Under the pieces are notes generated by a model, which saw only the letters and a list, made by a program, of their open reading frames with translations, made no database searches and had not been told where the DNA came from. The translations under genes were made by a program, and so were the position numbers. From contig CM114273.1 of NCBI GenBank assembly GCA_050084515.1, forward strand, positions 31,434,001 to 31,498,000: DNA of 64,000 nt. The letters are read 5' to 3'. Positions 36,718-48,239 of the stretch are shown in pieces. Position 1 is the first letter of the stretch. Each line of letters opens with the position of its first letter. This DNA is from Blasia pusilla (taxonomy: Eukaryota; Marchantiophyta; Marchantiopsida; Blasiales).

Positions 36718-39644
36718 CTAATCACGACTTGGGGGGCTGTGGAGGGCATTACTGTTCTCCAGATTGTTAGCGTAAGACCAAAGTTTGTTGGAAGCCCTCA
36801 CAGATGACTTAATTGTGATGCCATCCGGACCTACTTTCTCATTCTCCATGCCAATGTAGTCTGTCAGAGCCTTCCCCAGCGAAGGAACCACAGACAACCT
36901 ATCGCCCCCATGGGTAGATCCTGGAGAGTTGGGAATCTGAACGAGAGTGGGAGTGGGTGATCTTCCGGGTGACGAATACGGTGTTTCGTATGGCGTATTA
37001 GACGATCTAGGGGCAGGGGCAGCGGGCTGGGACCTTCTTTGGTTCGACGATATAGAGCGCGCGCTCCCTGACGATGCCGGAGGTGCCAAGGAGCGCCGGG
37101 CATTGTCATCTGCATATAACACGTCGTCGACTCGGGCGATGATGTTGAAAGCCAAGCTCTCCAGAACGCGAGAATAACTCTCCAGTATCGACTGTCCCAC
37201 GTCCTGTGAATGAACCGGGGAAAACATGTCAGAACGCGCTAATAATTTACGATATTTGGACATGGGGATCTTCAAGTGATGGAGAAACACGGAGGCAAAT
37301 TCCACTGCACGATTGCGCAACGAAGCAGGAGCAGCGAAAGGACTACCTTGTTGAATTGAATCTTGTTCATGTCCAGTGCGGTCTGAGGCAAGCCAGGGAA
37401 TTTCTGCTTCAACATCAGCAAGAGGCTCTCTGCTCTGTCGGCGATCAGCTCCCGCTTGTTCTCATCTCCAACAAGATCTTTCATCATTCCCCACGACGAC
37501 TTGGCGAACTTGTTTTCTTTCGCGTTCACAGGATTGGGGTGACTCTTGTTGTGGATTTTCCTTCTCCACACGAGGATTGCTGCCTCTAGCCGATTCACCA
37601 TATCCAGGGTGGCGTGCTCGGATGAGAGGTCAACCGTGCTGAGGACTTGTTCTGGAGAGAAATTATCAGATACCAAGCTCGAGTAGATCGCGTTCCCGAG
37701 GCTCGTTTTACCGTTCTGCAAAACAGTAATTTCTTAGTACAGTGGCGATGAGATCGGAAAGTTCCTCGGATCATGGCCCGTGGAAGAGCTTCACAAAGTT
37801 GCCAACAGCCCAAGAGCTCACTAGAGCAAAACCATACCAAACTACCTAGAGTTTCCTTCATGGGAGGCCTTCGTTAATCATGATTTCAGACAGGCAACAA
37901 TTTAAGTGCCTACTCGAATTCCGTAGAATGTTCGCATCTCAAAGTGCACCCACGCCTTAACAGGCTGCTACTAATCGGGACATGATTTCAACTGTCCTCT
38001 CCACACTGCAGTCTCATTGACGAATTATATACCTTAGGAAGGGACTCCAGATAAGCTTCAGGGGGCTCCATATCTTGGAGAACTAAACCATTTATGGCCA
38101 TTGCCGCCTTCAAAATTTGACTCGTGGACTCTCTCTGATACTGTAGCTTCTTCCTAGTTTCCTCGCAGAGACCAGTCACTGGAACTTTGGGAGTGGGAAG
38201 CCACCATTTTTCCTCCTGACGTTGAACCGGGTGCCTGTGGATATTCCTCGGGTCCTTGTCGGCCACAGCGATACCCCGATCGACATACCAGAAGTCCGTA
38301 TCGTGAAACTTTTCGAGGGAGGCCTGAAAAATGTAGTCGAGTCCAATTAGAGGATTGACCAACGTGCTCTTACAAGGGGAGGATGCCAGAGGGACTGTCT
38401 AGATGCGCAAGGAGGGACCAGACTTACCAGTAACATTGCGTCCAACTTTCGCAGAGCAGGAAGATTGACGTGCAGATCCGAGCGAGGCCTGCTCACCATC
38501 ACCTCGACGGTAGTGCCATCCGGAAACGTTTGACAAGACGGCACAAGTTCCACGACATGATCGCTGACTGATAGCAACCACTCCATTTCTCTCCGCCACA
38601 TAGTTCTCCGCTCCGGCGCCAAAGGCTCCAATCTCCAAAGCTCCCCGAAAACAGAGGCTGCCAACAGAGATAACGTCAGGTGTGAGCAGTCTTGACAATT
38701 TAATCTCGTATGCGATATCGAGTTCAACTCGATGAGATCCATATCGTCGACGGGAAAGGGCTGTCAACATCCATGAGGCAGACTGACAATCGGTCAGGAC
38801 GAATGATTCGGAAATTTTCGCGACCGCCAAGAAGAGAATCACGCCAAGGAGATCGGCAAAGATGAACTACAGAAGTGAACTTTCCGAAACATTCCTCTCA
38901 ATCTCGTGGGTTAATCTTGAGGGGACATGTCCTACCTGACAGATTCGTGATGGCATTAGATATTGCCAGAGCTGTACAGACTCCTTTGCCACCGCCGGAC
39001 ATATCTTCCCCAAGAAGAAGTTTCGCGAACCTCTCCTTCATCATCTCGACCTCTGAAATCCGTACCAAGAATCCCATGTCAAGAAGTACACTCGGACCGG
39101 GAAGCAAATATACTAACAACCCTACGCTGGCTTTGAATATACGACACACCGGACCACTTCGATAGCATGATGAGAAGATCAAATGAAAGGGCTGCAGAGA
39201 GTCCCAACTTTCAGTGGGCTCATGTATGACTATCAATTGATGATCAGATTAGATGCCGTTAAGCAATGCGATTGACGCCCTACCTGAGAGCTCGGTCTCC
39301 CGCTTCTCTCTCTTTTCTTCCCACATGAATGATTCCCTGCCGTGCAACTTCGACGCGGGTGAAGCCTCGGAACTCGGCCTATCCCGTCTGCCTAGAGGCC
39401 ACCCTAAGGGCGATGAGCCATCCGAACTACTGGAACCATCTTCCCCGTGATGGTGTCCGTTCAGTGTATCCCCCGTTGTGTAGCTCAAGTCGCCATCTCC
39501 TAACGCCTCCGAACTCAACCCATCAATGCTGAAACTCGAACTCGCACCATCCACACTGCGCTGCTCCAACCTGTCGTCCGCGAGACCCCTGGCGCTACCG
39601 GCCTCCGAAAACGAATGCGAAAGTAAACCCTTCATTCGAGCCAT
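36718..39644 (-). CDS. ROP guanine nucleotide exchange factor (PRONE domain), six exons, 617 aa
   Basis: Plant-specific exchange factor that activates ROP/RAC small GTPases at the plasma membrane, often downstream of receptor-like kinases, in polar growth. Minus-strand exons: 39644-39284, 39052-38936, 38657-38428, 38323-38033, 37715-37347 and 37203-36718; all junctions are GT-AG and frame-consistent, totalling 1854 nt. The N-terminal 120 residues are Ser/Gly/Asp-rich and variable. The PRONE domain spans about 121-490, starting [20 protein letters not shown]. It includes [63 protein letters not shown] and [25 protein letters not shown]. The Ser/Pro-rich C-terminal tail of about 130 residues resembles the autoinhibitory, phosphorylated tails of this family. 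It looks intact. The start is the first Met of the exon; an upstream noncoding exon is possible. Confidence 0.95.
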
Positions 39645-40697
39645 CAGATCTGCACGTCGTGAGAAAGGAAACCCAGGTCAGAAAAGCTAGCTCCACGGAG
39701 ATCGTAGATTGGCGGTAGTGTCCATCGAGGCCGCCGAATGACGAAACCCGGAAAAGCAGGCGGACTGTGGAGCTTCACTTGGGTTGACTTACACTGCACA
39801 TCTGGGATACGCTGCCCGGAAGCCTCGACTAGTTCACGTGAACGGACATGGAAGTGCCAACGCTTTCAGGAGTTCCCTGCGGCTGACCAAGAGGACCGCG
39901 CGTGTAAACGAAACACACCAGGGGATTGCGCGGCATTAGTCGGGCTGATGGATATGCAGGCGGCGGGGAAGGGATGGCAGTGCGGAGCCAACAAAACGTA
40001 GTGCAGTAGCTTAGACCATAATCACTTCACTCGAACGTCGGGGAGGGAGGAGGCTGACGCTACACGCGACGGAGAAGCTGGAAGGGCGGTCACAGGTAAA
40101 CATATCTCGCTGGGCCCTCTCTCGTGTCAAACTCTCAAGTAGTTGCAAGATCCAGTCGCTCCGTAGGGCCTATGCAGGTTCTGGAGAGAGGAAAACCCCG
40201 GTGTCCAAGAATAATTACCTTCGTCGACGTAAAACCCTCGATCCATAGCCGAGCCACGCAGAACGTCAACGTGATCCTATCTTTTCTCTAGCTCGTCTCG
40301 CAGCTCTGCCATTGTGCCGAGATGGAATTGCCACTCGCTCTTCTCTCCGAGTATGCGCAAGTGAAAGCCCACAACGCCCGAGTTTTGATACTAAGTGTTG
40401 TCCTCGTACAGTGCGGCACCAATCTACCTGCTATGTGCGGAGCATCACTACTCTATTCCCTCTTTTGCTCCTCCCTCTTCCTCCTTGCTGTTCTCCTACT
40501 TGAGACCCGCCCTCGTTATTCTCAAAATTGTTAGTCCTCGGCACTGACGCGAACCCTCACTACAATCTTCGCTGTGCCTCGATGGGATCCAGTCTGCCCA
40601 GAGCTTCCCTGCCTCGGATGAGCAGTCGCAATGCAAGCTGCTCAAGTCACTTCTCCAGACTCCAGGGTGATGCTTTGCTCCATCGTTGTCGTCGCCT

Positions 40698-40737
<40 letters not shown>

Positions 40738-42330
40738 CCTCTCTGTGGACTTCGGCTATCTTCCGAAGTTGCACCGAATGCGTGAAGGATTCCAAGATCT
40801 CTCACATTTCCTGTCCGCCAAGAGGGTACACCGCCCCTTACCCTTCAACCTTCAATTCCCTCAATCATCCACGGGCCGCCTTCTCGTCACCGCGTGCCAG
40901 TGGGAGCCAACGTTCCTCCGTCCCACCGACGACTCCCTAGTTTCACGTTTCTCCTTCGATCGACTTCTGCACTAAACTCTTGACGGTGCAAAATCCTCTC
41001 TTCTTGAAGACGGCACTCCCAACTCACCTGACCGGACCTGACCGCCTGCTCCCCTATATCCCACACACCTCCGTGCAATGCCGCAATCAAGTCTCTTGCC
41101 TTCGTGCTTGTAACTGCTCAATCCGCTCCCAGATGCATCATCCGCTGTCCTCTCCCTCACTCCACATGGATGCCTGAGATCCGCGCGCTCGCCCGTCGTC
41201 CCATGTCTCCATCTTTAGAGCTGGACGACTCGCTGCCTCCGTTTCTCCGATTCCCTCGTGCGAGAAGCGTCACCTCTGTGCCCCCATCCCCCGGCGCTTT
41301 GTCCCCTTCTAAACTTCCCGATCCCCAAAGCGCGTCCTCTCGTCCCAAGCCCTCGGGCCCACTCCACTCTCATCGTCCTCTAGCCCTCCGCTCTCCCACC
41401 CATTCATTCCCTCTTTCCTTCCTCCTGCCGTCCCGGTGGCATCCTTCGCAGCAGGCAGCTGCCGCATCAGCTCCCGAGTTTAGCAAAATCCCTCGGCCAT
41501 TCCCCAGCTAAAACCTCAACAGCACCGGCAAACCCAAGTCTAGCTCCCCCGCTCCATTCAATTCCTCGGCTACTGTTGTAGCACCTCCACAATCACAGGG
41601 AGGCCGGCCCCAGTCCATGAAATGGAGGGAGCATCAATACACCCACACCTCAGGAGCTCCTTCGCACAGACCGATCATAGAAACTCCCCCACACTCCTCG
41701 CCAGAGTCGCCTCACGCTCCATTCACCCTCCGGCCGAACCTGTCCCGCCTCGTACGCCACACCTCCCTTGGCCGCTCGGCCTAATCGCCTCCCATCACGA
41801 GCCGGGCGTGACTATTCGGGACGTGGGACGCCATGCCCATCCGACACATCCGTCTTGCCATGCCATGCCAGACATACCATCCAGCTCCGAATTCAAAAAA
41901 GCACCTCGACATTCAATGCGCCGCTTCCCTTTCACGGCGACTGAGTCCCGCGCTCTGCAGCGTCTTCCTTTTCCGCCAATTTTAGGCCGTCCGCTTCCTC
42001 CGGCAGCTCCGATATCAGTCGTTGCTCTCCCTCTCGTGGGCCAGCGCGGGGTCCATCGCCCTTCACGACCGAATCGGCGGCCACTGCCTAACCGACTCCG
42101 ACAACCGGCGACGAAGACCTCGCGGTTCGGCGGCGGCCGGGCCTCGCCCTGGCGGCACGCGGCGGCCCGGCGGTGGCCAACGAATTCAGTCTCGGCCCCC
42201 GTCCTCACCCGGCCCGGCCCGGGCCGAGAACGGGTCCTGTCAGACTCGAGCAGGATATTATTAAGACAGGTACACACGATAGGGTCGGACCCAGCGTACG
42301 AGAAAATGAGGGATTAATGTCCGTGTTATG
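39645..42330. other. GC-rich 5' flank of the RopGEF gene
   Basis: A long GC- and CpG-rich stretch upstream of the RopGEF start, with no gene recognised on either strand. It includes a (CT)n tract at 40702-40729 and GGCC/CCGG-rich sequence at 42120-42240. Long open frames on both strands, for example 41622-42317, follow from composition. It probably contains the RopGEF promoter and 5' UTR, perhaps with a 5' UTR intron. Confidence 0.45.
40702..40729. repeat. (CT)n microsatellite upstream of the RopGEF gene
   Basis: Fourteen CT units. On the sense strand of the RopGEF gene this is a (GA)n tract about 1.06 kb upstream of its ATG, the same kind of element as the (GA)n tract ahead of the RAB6-type gene. 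Confidence 0.9.
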
Positions 42331-42415
42331 AAAGGCTTCCTGTAGAGGCGTCCGAGTAAATTTGGTTGGTGAGGGAACATAACAGGGGATCGGTTATCTA
42401 GATTTGCGAGGAAAC

Positions 42416-42446
42416 GGGGTACTGCTCGATTGATGAGCAGTACCCC
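42416..42446. repeat. perfect inverted repeat, 12-bp stem and 7-nt loop
   Basis: Arms GGGGTACTGCTC (42416-42427) and GAGCAGTACCCC (42435-42446) around GATTGAT. It stands at the edge where the GC-rich RopGEF flank gives way to mixed DNA. No gene 3' end is recognised next to it, so a terminator role is not supported. Confidence 0.85.
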
Positions 42447-42639
42447 ATCGTCGCCATATCATGGGCACATATCACTAATTGCGTCCTGCCTCTTCGCAAA
42501 TTATTTTACCGGGACAAACTTCCAACCCTAGGACGACCTACGTTCGCGACCGGAGATTTAATAACGGCGAAAATCTGGGAGTTTGCATACCGCAAGTCCT
42601 CCTTCTTTCTGGACCTTTCTGCGCGCAGGTTCTTCTTCC

Positions 42640-42710
42640 ATGAAAAAATAAAATATATATGTGGAAAAAGGATGGGAAACCCATCACGATACAAAAGAGG
42701 GGGCATGGAG
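42640..42710 (-). repeat. dispersed hairpin-core repeat, copy 1
   Basis: Contains GATGGGAAACCCATC (42671-42685), preceded in minus-strand sense by CCCCCTCTTTTGTATCGT. It shares the TTTTGTAT...GATGGGTTTYCCATC core with copies at 43687, 52042, 53332 and 58648. Confidence 0.55.
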
Positions 42711-43669
42711 ACCCAAACAATAGACCGGAACCGATGTGGACCTACGCGCTTGACCTGCTCCAGCCGGCGAAGGGATGATGAAAGAGGCACGTTATGGATC
42801 CCAAGGGAGAATGGGTGACATTGATAAAAGGAGATATAAGGGTTTTCAAGGAACCGAACTTGTTCGATTCCAAAATTCGCCAAATTGTAAAGGGAAAGGT
42901 TTTTAGTTTCATATGTGTAAATAATACTGCCATGGTAGTATGGGTCACTTAGGGTAAGATTAGGGCTGCAGTAGAACCACGGTCTTAGCCCTCGGCCTCG
43001 AGTTATGATGACTTTGAGTTAGTGTAATCATTGTCTCACACGATATTAGAAAGAGATAAATTTTCATCAGAGATTTTGAATTTAAAATATTTGTAGAAGT
43101 TAAATGAAATTCGCAGGTCTAATTTTAACTTTTCCTAAACTATAAAAACGTCGTAAATAGTGCTTATATTTATTACTTAGGTGTCGATTTAGTTTTGAAC
43201 ACCTAAATGTTTTAATTATGAATTTAATATCATATGATTACCAACATGCATCCACGGTTGTTACTCCTCCCAGGACACTCTGGGTGCCCCGATATACGTT
43301 CGGTCAACTGAACAAGGAGTTATGACTTCCTTAGGGAAGCTTTGAGACGACCAAATATAATTGAACTTAAAACTGATGAAAATTCTGCGATCCGAAAGTG
43401 AATTCTACTACGGCATTCCCCATAACATGGTGGCACCTTATAACTCACTCCATGAGAAAGAACACTAGTGGTACATGACATAAGAATGTTCATATCAAGT
43501 CGTAATTCCCGGGGTTTGGGTTATCCTAATCATTTGGACGAAGGGGAAAGAAAAAGGCTTTTCTTCACGGCACCCATTAGGCTAATCGGACTTGAAGGAA
43601 GCGATGAGATTAGCGTCGGGACTCGAGAGCACATGAAAGGTGGTGATTCATGTTGAGAAGATAACATAG

Positions 43670-43740
43670 ACTTCAATAGAAACAAGGATGGAAAACCCAT
43701 CGGGAAACAAAAGGGGAGGAGGAAGGAGATGAGTGCAGAG
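43670..43740 (-). repeat. dispersed hairpin-core repeat, copy 2
   Basis: Core at 43687-43701 (GATGGAAAACCCATC on the plus strand), with CCTCCCCTTTTGTTTCCC on the minus-strand upstream side. The flanks are less similar than those of the copies at 53 and 58 kb. Confidence 0.5.
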
Positions 43741-43799
43741 GCGGCGACTGAAATCACGAGGTAAGTGGATGGGTAACTGGAAAGAGGATTTGGGTGTAA

Positions 43800-45800
43800 T
43801 GGGTGCCGTAATGTCTGAGGACAGAGCCGATAGAGCGCCGAGATGAGGAGGGGTTGCAGTTATGACCGTGGCCTCTCTTGTGGCCCTAACATTCCATCGT
43901 CCCGAGCTATGTGGTCTCGCTCCTCTTCGCTCGGGACGACTCTCGGCGATTGCATCTTCTCTGCTCTGCTCTCTCTCACTCTTGACCTGGTCTCGCGATT
44001 CGGCCGTAGTCTACGCGAGATGGCCACGGTGGGTGGGATGTACACTATTCGTCGCTTGCTTACTGTACGAAGCTTTGTTCCGCTGGTGGGGCCGAATTGG
44101 ACGTGCCTGCGCTGCCAGCCAGGAGGCCGAGAAAAGGAGGATATGAGTAGATGGGATTTGCACGATACCAATAAATGCGACGCTCGAGCCACATCAATTT
44201 TTATATGTGTGTGTGGGGGCGCGCAGGATGGAGATTGATCCACTTCGTTTCGGGGGGGCTCTTGGGGACCGCTTGCGAAACACTCGTTTGCTCTAACATT
44301 CTGCGGCCTCCCAGCCTTGCTATGTCGTCGTCCATCGCGGGGACGCCATGATCCCCGCACCATCCTCCTCGCGCTTCTGCGATTGAATCTACGATGCCGA
44401 GTGTGACGAGTCTTTCTCTCTCTCTCTCTGACTTCGATTTCATCTGAGAATCTGAAACAGATAGAATGCGAGCAGCCGCACACACTTATCGCCTCTGGGG
44501 ACATTACTGGGGCATCCTTAAGGCTGTCCGCCACTTCAATCACCGCGCTTCTAGTCGAGCCATCGATGGCAAGCGCATGCAAGAAGCGAACGCGTGCGCT
44601 CGCATTTTGTATGTGGAGCGAGGGCAAATACATGTCACGTTCCTCGACTTAATCCCCCAGAAGTGAGCGACATCTTCGTGGCACGATCGTTGCTGCTCTA
44701 CTCGCCCGCTGGACCGACGAGCGAGCGAGCGAGAGAACGAACGAACGAATGAATGAGAGCGTTCGTTCTTCCACCGACGAGAGTCACTCGAGAGCGGCGC
44801 GCTCGGGACCAGCGGAGGAAGAACGTACTTACTGGATTGCAGTGGAGTGGAGTGGAATGGAATGGAATTTCCACGGAAAGGAATGAAACAACCCACTGGT
44901 ACAGCTGACGCACCCGCCCCCTGCCTGCGTTGCTTCCCGTCGGACGCCGCAGCCCACGAGGCGGATTCCGCCCTCTCGGCCTGTGGAACGAGCCATAACT
45001 CGATCGCCGGCCGCGCCACGTTCCTCGCGCTCCCCCTTCCCTCCCTCCTTCCTCCATTCATCGCTGTCGCAACCCCACACCCCTCTCCTCCCCTGTGGGT
45101 CCATCCTTCGCCCTCAGCACTCCTCCTCGCCCCTGCGCCAACTAATCATGCGACGTCCGACCCCTCCACCCTTCGTGCCCCACGTCGTCGGACCCCTCCG
45201 TTCGTCGACCCCATCGACACCCACTTTTGCTTTCCGTCCTAATTGTGCGCGAACAAACCACCGATTCCCTCCCACTTTCCGCGCCGCTCTTCATTACTCG
45301 CTTTTCAGTCAAGAGTGACCTCCGCGACATCCCATCTCTCGCCTTTACCGCGCAAGCCCTCAAAGAGCCCCTTGTCGCCCCCATCCATGCTTATTTCCGT
45401 TCGTTTGGGTTCACCGCCCTTACTCCGTCCGCACTTTCCCCTCTCCCGGATGGACTCCGATCACCGCATTTTCGCTTCGTTTTCGCTCCTCTCTCTCGGC
45501 TGCATCTCGTCCACGTACGTCGTTCAAGCCTCCTATGCTTTCAATCATCGATGTAGGCCACATCACAACGCCTCCGCCCGCAATTGTAATCCACCGCAAA
45601 GTCGCACGCTTTCGCTTCGTCAGGGGGTGGGCTTGGGGTTTCGGTTCATCCCCATGCTTTCCCGTGGGGGTTGGAGGTGGTTATTGCTTTCATTTTTCTT
45701 CGAGACTGCACTCGACGTTGGCTGTTTCTAGCGGAGCAAGAAGTTTCCAAGGGAATGTTCTGAGGGGAGTTCTTTCGTGACAACCAGTACATTTCCGGTC
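43800..45800. other. GC-rich island without a recognisable gene
   Basis: Overlapping frames fill both strands, but none shows a domain and their composition is skewed. It contains GAGC/GAAC/GAAT repeats (44718-44757) and GAGT/GAAT repeats (44841-44868). It could be the promoter or first exon of an unrecognised transcript, or the remains of a gene; I cannot decide. Confidence 0.35.
44718..44868. repeat. cluster of two compound tetra/pentanucleotide microsatellites
   Basis: 44718-44757 changes from GAGC to GAAC to GAAT units. 44841-44868 changes from GTGGA to ATGGA units. Both show stepwise unit conversion. Confidence 0.8.
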
Positions 45801-46899
45801 TCTACAAAACCGAGCGGCAATCTTTGAAGATTTCGTCATTCCATCCGGCTAAACAGATACGAATTCTCAAATTCTTCCATCCAGCTGAACACGTAACCCC
45901 GGTTCTCCCCGGAGTCCGGACATTGGGGGAGGAACACTTTTCTTTCCCTTACGTTCAAGTCTGTGCAATTAAGTTGGCCATGTGTCTTCTTCCCGTCTTA
46001 GCACTTATTTATAGCGTTAAACCATTGGCGGTATGCGCGTGTCCGTATTCCTTTTCATTTATGGTGGTTTTTCGGTTTTCTTTTTGGAAATATATCGACT
46101 CTTTAGTACCCTCTTTTGACATTTATCCGGTTTCTTGCTCAATTTCGTTTGGAGAGTTAAGTGACTATTAAGGAAGTTTTTCGCTTTCGTGTAAAACACC
46201 TTTGGTCCACTTAACCATCCTCTTTCCAACTTACTCGCGGTTTCCATCATCATGCTCAGCGCATGCTTTTCGTTACATTTCTTTTTGTATTGTTGAAAGG
46301 TGTTGATGATGAAAAACATACATGAAATATTCAGAGAAAAAAATGGGTTTGGAGAAAAAGAGCACAGTAAAGTAAGGGAAAAAAAAAAGGCGAGAGAATC
46401 CAAAGGGAAAAAATATCCAAAGCAAAACAAACAAGAAAATTTCCCCAAGAAAATCCACCAATAGAAACTTGATCATACAAAGTTATATGAGAATATTTTG
46501 ATCGTAAATATATTGTGGACTAAACTATGATGATGACTACTTGTAATGGAAAATTGCTCAAAATCATTTTCCTCAAAACTTTCCTTATCCTATGTCCAAC
46601 AACTATTCCCGAAGATGGAAATCTTAGATGAAAGTTTTCTACGAAATTTTCCAACAACCCTCTCCAATAATAAGCCAACATAGGGAAAGCTAATGGCACG
46701 CTTCAAAATTCTCAAGCTATCTCTCGTTTGATATTTGAGGTAGCTCTAGAGTACGTGAGCTTTCTATAAGGAAGATTTCTTTGCCGCATTGTGGACTGAG
46801 GCACATTTCATTAGCTCTTTGCTTTTTGTTCCATTTGCTCTTATCCTTGATATAGTATACAAGTACGACCATCTTATATAGAATCTTACCAAATGGAAT

Positions 46900-47700
46900 A
46901 TTTTCTTTTATTATGTATCAAGTTGGACGATTCAGCCGGTATGCAGATGGATTGAGTCATAATCCACTTGCTAATGAGGAAAATGTGACTAGAGCTTGAT
47001 ATCATGGTGAGACTAATGAGAGATGGTACTTGGATGGCATGCATATCCCTACTTGGGCTTTTTGGCCATGCAAGGTCACTTAATATGCACAAGAATATCT
47101 CATGAGGAGTCTAGAAATTTTGAGGTTGGTGAGGAGACATTCTATCGCCGAAATATCTTGGAGGATAGAGAGATCTTATACTATTTGTGCACTAGCAACA
47201 TCATGGAACTTTGGATACTAGAAGGCAAGATTAGATCATAAAGCGAGCCAAACGGTTGAGATGGGAGGAGGCACCTATTTTACGAGTATGAGGGGATGAT
47301 GATTGAGTGTAGTGCCTCGTCCTACATAATAGGCAAGGTTGTTGCAACATACCCATAAGAAATTTAGGCTTTTTGGAATGAATCAAGTGTATAGATTGCT
47401 CCAGACAAAATATTGGTCATGAGGCATACAAACCAAGTGTGACAAATGTACAACAATTTGCTTCCAAATGTATGGTGTGTGTTATAGAGTATGAGCATCC
47501 TTCCATGCCTTGACTCTAGCGTTATCAATCATTGCTCTATGTTATTGATGAACTCTGAATTTTTCAAGACATTCTCTTTCACAAAGCGTGATCATCGATA
47601 CATCTTGGTGATGGTTGACTTTTCTCCAAATACATAGAGTTGGTTGTATCGCCAAAAAATTCAAATTTATCAGTAGTGGGTACATCCATGGATCAAGTGT
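46900..47700 (+). pseudogene. possible Ty3/gypsy polyprotein remnant (integrase fragment)
   Basis: At about 47585-47650 the plus strand reads HRYILVMVD and, after a frameshift, FSKYIELVVSPK. Together these resemble the first catalytic segment of a Ty3/gypsy integrase core. A charged frame at 47100-47238 (NFEVGEETFYRRNILED) could be the preceding RNase H/linker part. Everything is heavily mutated and no LTRs were found, so the call is tentative. Confidence 0.35.
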
Positions 47701-48239
47701 TGAGTTATTATTGCGCATATGTTAGAGGAGGCGTTGAATGACTAAGATATTGGGTATTGTGAGGAGTGTTCGGTCGTACAATGATGAAGCATTCATGGAC
47801 CATCATGCAACATGGTGAGATCATCCTTCAACTGCATATGATCTAGCCAATATAGTTTTTCAAATGGTGAAAAGAGATCTTTGCAAGTACAGCTTACAAA
47901 GGGGCCACCTAGGAGATAAAGATATATGATTATTGTGGTTAGAGATGGGCTCTCGACATCTTTTTCACCATATTTTTCGCTCTAACAGATAATTTCTCCC
48001 ATATCCATTTGTTGTAGTGTTGAACATGTGTTGAATGATGAATCTTAACAATCTTGATGCAAGGGTGAGAGCATGTGCTCAACAACCAAAGACCATTCCA
48101 ATGGGTGATGCCCAAGGTTGCATGGAAACACAAATGTCCAACGGGTCCTCGACACAATTTTGGAAAGTGGGAATCGGACACGAACTTTGTCTATATGCAA
48201 CCTTCAACCTTGATCATGTGCATGATATGAGTGGATAAT

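Noticed and set aside
41622-42317. 231-codon open frame on the plus strand
   Set aside because: Lies in the GC-rich 5' flank of the RopGEF gene with an equally long frame opposite; Pro/Arg/Ser-rich without any motif.
43860-44633. 257-codon open frame on the minus strand
   Set aside because: Arg/Ser-rich, overlapped by several frames in a GC-rich island, no domain seen.
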